This document shows, piece by piece, positions 40,736-42,126 of a stretch of DNA of 42,126 nt. Under the pieces are notes generated by a model. That model worked only from the letters and a program-made list of their open reading frames with translations, did not search any database and was not told the DNA's origin. Both the position numbers and the translations under genes were made by a program. Position 1 is the stretch's first letter, and the number at the start of each line of letters is the position of its first letter. Origin of the DNA: CAYNWK01 sp964400875 (GTDB lineage Bacteria; Chloroflexota; Anaerolineae; Anaerolineales; UBA4823); NCBI GenBank assembly GCA_964400875.1, contig CAYNWK010000018.1, positions 1 through 42,126 of the forward strand, read 5' to 3'.

Positions 40736-42058
40736 CTAATCGGATTTCTTCTTACGCGGTCTGTTGCTCTTTCTCCCAGGAGTGCTCGAATGATCCTCTA
40801 CAAAGATCGTTGCAGCCTTTTCGAAGGGCAGATCGCTGCCAAAAGCGTGACGCAAATCCTCCAGGTTTTCGATGATCCACACATATAAATCGCTCTCGGT
40901 TCTCCCTGGAAATTCCTCAAGGATCTGCTGTTCCCGAACGATGCGCACCATCGGCAGGTAAACGTTATCGTACCAGGAGATCACGGCTTCATCTTCCTCC
41001 ACGGCATTTTGACGTTGCTCCCCCAGGTACCAACGATGCACGCTGATATGCTCGAGCAAGCGTTCGTACATTCCCGGTATGGTCAAATGAATTTGTGAAC
41101 TCGGCCGGAGAGCTTTGATACGGGTGCGCTCCAAAAAATCTTTCTCCTCCTGGTCGAGGATCAAATGGTCCACCCAGGCAGCTTTTTTCAACATGTTGAC
41201 CAATTTCGCGAGCGGCCATTCTTGGTAGTCGGTGATGTACTGGCGGGCCACCTGCTCAAAATCATCTTCTTCTTTATACGCCTCCCGGCGATACCACTGG
41301 TACTCGATGATCCACAAATACAAATCACCCGAAGTTCGTCCTGGAAACTGACCGGGCAGCCCTTGTTCTTCGATCACCGTCTCTAAGGGCCGGAAGACAT
41401 TATCGTACCAGGAGGCCACGGCCTCTTCATAAGGGACTTCTGAGCGGCGTTGCTCTCCAAGATACCAGCGATGGACATTGATGTGTTCGAGCAAGCGTTC
41501 GTATTCGCCTGGCAAGGTCAATTCGATTGTTGCTTCAGGATGGAGTTTGTTTAGATTGGTTCGCTCAAGGAACTGGGCGTACTCGCCTTTGAGTTCGAGA
41601 TCTCCCATCTGCACATCCACAGTGAGCGGTACAGAGATATCGATCTCAGTAATGGATGCATCGATGAACTCTTGTCCCCGCTCACGCGCCACGGATACAC
41701 GGTGGTTGCCATCCTTGACGAAGTAGATCTCACCCATTTGATAGAGCTCTACAGGCGGTAAAGGTACTTCGGTCAGATGCGCCTTATCGATGCTCACCCA
41801 CCGATCTCGGGTTCGTTGCTGCTTGGGTAAGAAGGCCCGATCGAAGTCGCGGTATCGGCCCATACTGCCAACAATGCGGTCAATCTGCACCTGCCGGAGA
41901 CCAACGTAATGCTGGCCGCGCGCCGGCAGGCGCCCCTTGACTTCATCGAAGGGCAGCAGTTCGTTGGTATCACCGGTCAACCAGGTAATCATCATCCGCC
42001 AGAGCGACTTCCAGATTGCACGTTCATAATCTTGATTTGCCAGATGGTCAATAGACAT
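40736..42058 (-). CDS. ParB-like protein with a duplicated DUF4032-like module
   Basis: Soluble protein of 440 residues from the ATG at 42058; a TTG at 42070 would add four residues. A ParB/sulfiredoxin-like section (about 85-150) includes YFVKDGNHRVSVA, the box resembling the ParB nucleotide-binding motif. Two copies of one module follow (163-278 and 308-423), each with PGxYERLLEHI, VHRWYLGEQR, WYDNV, FPGRT and DLYxW. I believe this module corresponds to DUF4032, known beside ParB-like domains in Actinobacteria and Chloroflexota. The tail is strongly basic (RKSNRPRKKK). Role unknown; nucleic-acid or nucleotide binding is a guess. The next gene starts after a 186-base gap, where only a 10-bp palindrome (40703-40712) is seen. 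Confidence 0.8.
   Translation of the reverse strand: MSIDHLANQDYERAIWKSLWRMMITWLTGDTNELLPFDEVKGRLPARGQHYVGLRQVQIDRIVGSMGRYRDFDRAFLPKQQRTRDRWVSIDKAHLTEVPLPPVELYQMGEIYFVKDGNHRVSVARERGQEFIDASITEIDISVPLTVDVQMGDLELKGEYAQFLERTNLNKLHPEATIELTLPGEYERLLEHINVHRWYLGEQRRSEVPYEEAVASWYDNVFRPLETVIEEQGLPGQFPGRTSGDLYLWIIEYQWYRREAYKEEDDFEQVARQYITDYQEWPLAKLVNMLKKAAWVDHLILDQEEKDFLERTRIKALRPSSQIHLTIPGMYERLLEHISVHRWYLGEQRQNAVEEDEAVISWYDNVYLPMVRIVREQQILEEFPGRTESDLYVWIIENLEDLRHAFGSDLPFEKAATIFVEDHSSTPGRKSNRPRKKKSD
40790..41137 (-). repeat. Second copy of the internal module of the ParB-like protein
   Basis: Encodes residues 308-423. It aligns without gaps to the copy at 41225-41572 at an offset of exactly 435 bases (145 codons); a 17-base identical DNA stretch (41052-41068 with 41487-41503) shows the shared origin. 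Confidence 0.85.
41225..41572 (-). repeat. First copy of the internal module of the ParB-like protein
   Basis: Encodes residues 163-278; partner of the copy at 40790-41137 in the same gene. In the best-conserved part, 20 of 22 residues are identical between copies, and the register holds through WYDNV, FPGRT, DLYxW and the final Phe-rich helix. Confidence 0.85.
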
Positions 42059-42126
42059 TTTTCTATCCAATTACCCACATTCCGCACCCCTGGATACAAT
42101 AATCCGGGAATTTCCCTGAACACGGC

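Noticed and set aside
1..42126. Mobile element, prophage, defence island or CRISPR array
   Set aside because: No transposase, integrase, phage structural gene, nuclease cluster or regular spacer array was found on either strand.

Overview
The window looks like chromosomal DNA of a Chloroflexota bacterium, probably in or near the Anaerolineae. This is an inference from gene content and style: a membrane sensor with a long Thr-Pro linker, several proteins with short LiaI/LiaF-like membrane segments and toast-rack domains, a two-domain ALDH16-type aldehyde dehydrogenase, many TTG/GTG starts and several genes that appear to be transcribed without a leader. It is densely coded, with no insertion sequence, phage gene, integrase or CRISPR array. 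No gene-free stretch exceeds about 240 bases.

Layout. Bases 1-172 hold only a promoter. 173-3611 (+) is a deoxyribose-phosphate aldolase/aldehyde dehydrogenase pair that would catabolise deoxynucleosides by way of acetaldehyde, closed by a perfect bidirectional terminator. 3694-8615 (-) is a two-gene unit: a protein with two atypical kinase domains, then a TPR/membrane/Thr-Pro/SH3-like protein. 8852-12511 holds a YbaK-type deacylase (+) and, on the minus strand, a retaining glycosyltransferase, a VIT1/CCC1 metal transporter and an extended SDR. A tRNA-Thr(CGU) lies at 12538-12610. 12637-19316 (+) carries uridine kinase, cyclophilin, a VTT membrane protein, an M20 peptidase and a histidine kinase/response regulator pair.

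19524-24224 (+) is a complete five-gene branched-chain amino acid type ABC importer in the order binding protein, two permeases, two ATPases. A CBS-CBS-ACT sensor protein follows. 25028-28745 (-) is a MoxR/DUF58/DUF4129 operon. 28898-31696 (+) is an exonuclease-fused DinG helicase. 31763-33952 (-) is an envelope-stress-like operon (membrane protein, PspC protein, LiaF-like toast-rack protein). 34187-35752 (-) is nicotinate phosphoribosyltransferase. 35866-42058 (-) holds a second toast-rack protein, a Ca2+-type P-ATPase, a tail-anchored TIM-barrel-like protein of unknown function, and a ParB-like protein with a gapless internal duplication.

The most unusual items are the double-kinase/TPR sensor pair, whose two kinase domains share a distinctive 26-residue active-site block; the ParB-like protein with two copies of a roughly 116-residue module in exact 145-residue register; the TIM-barrel protein coupled to a calcium pump; and a DinG that combines an intact exonuclease domain with four candidate Fe-S cysteines. 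All functional statements come from motif recognition by eye; no database search was possible.
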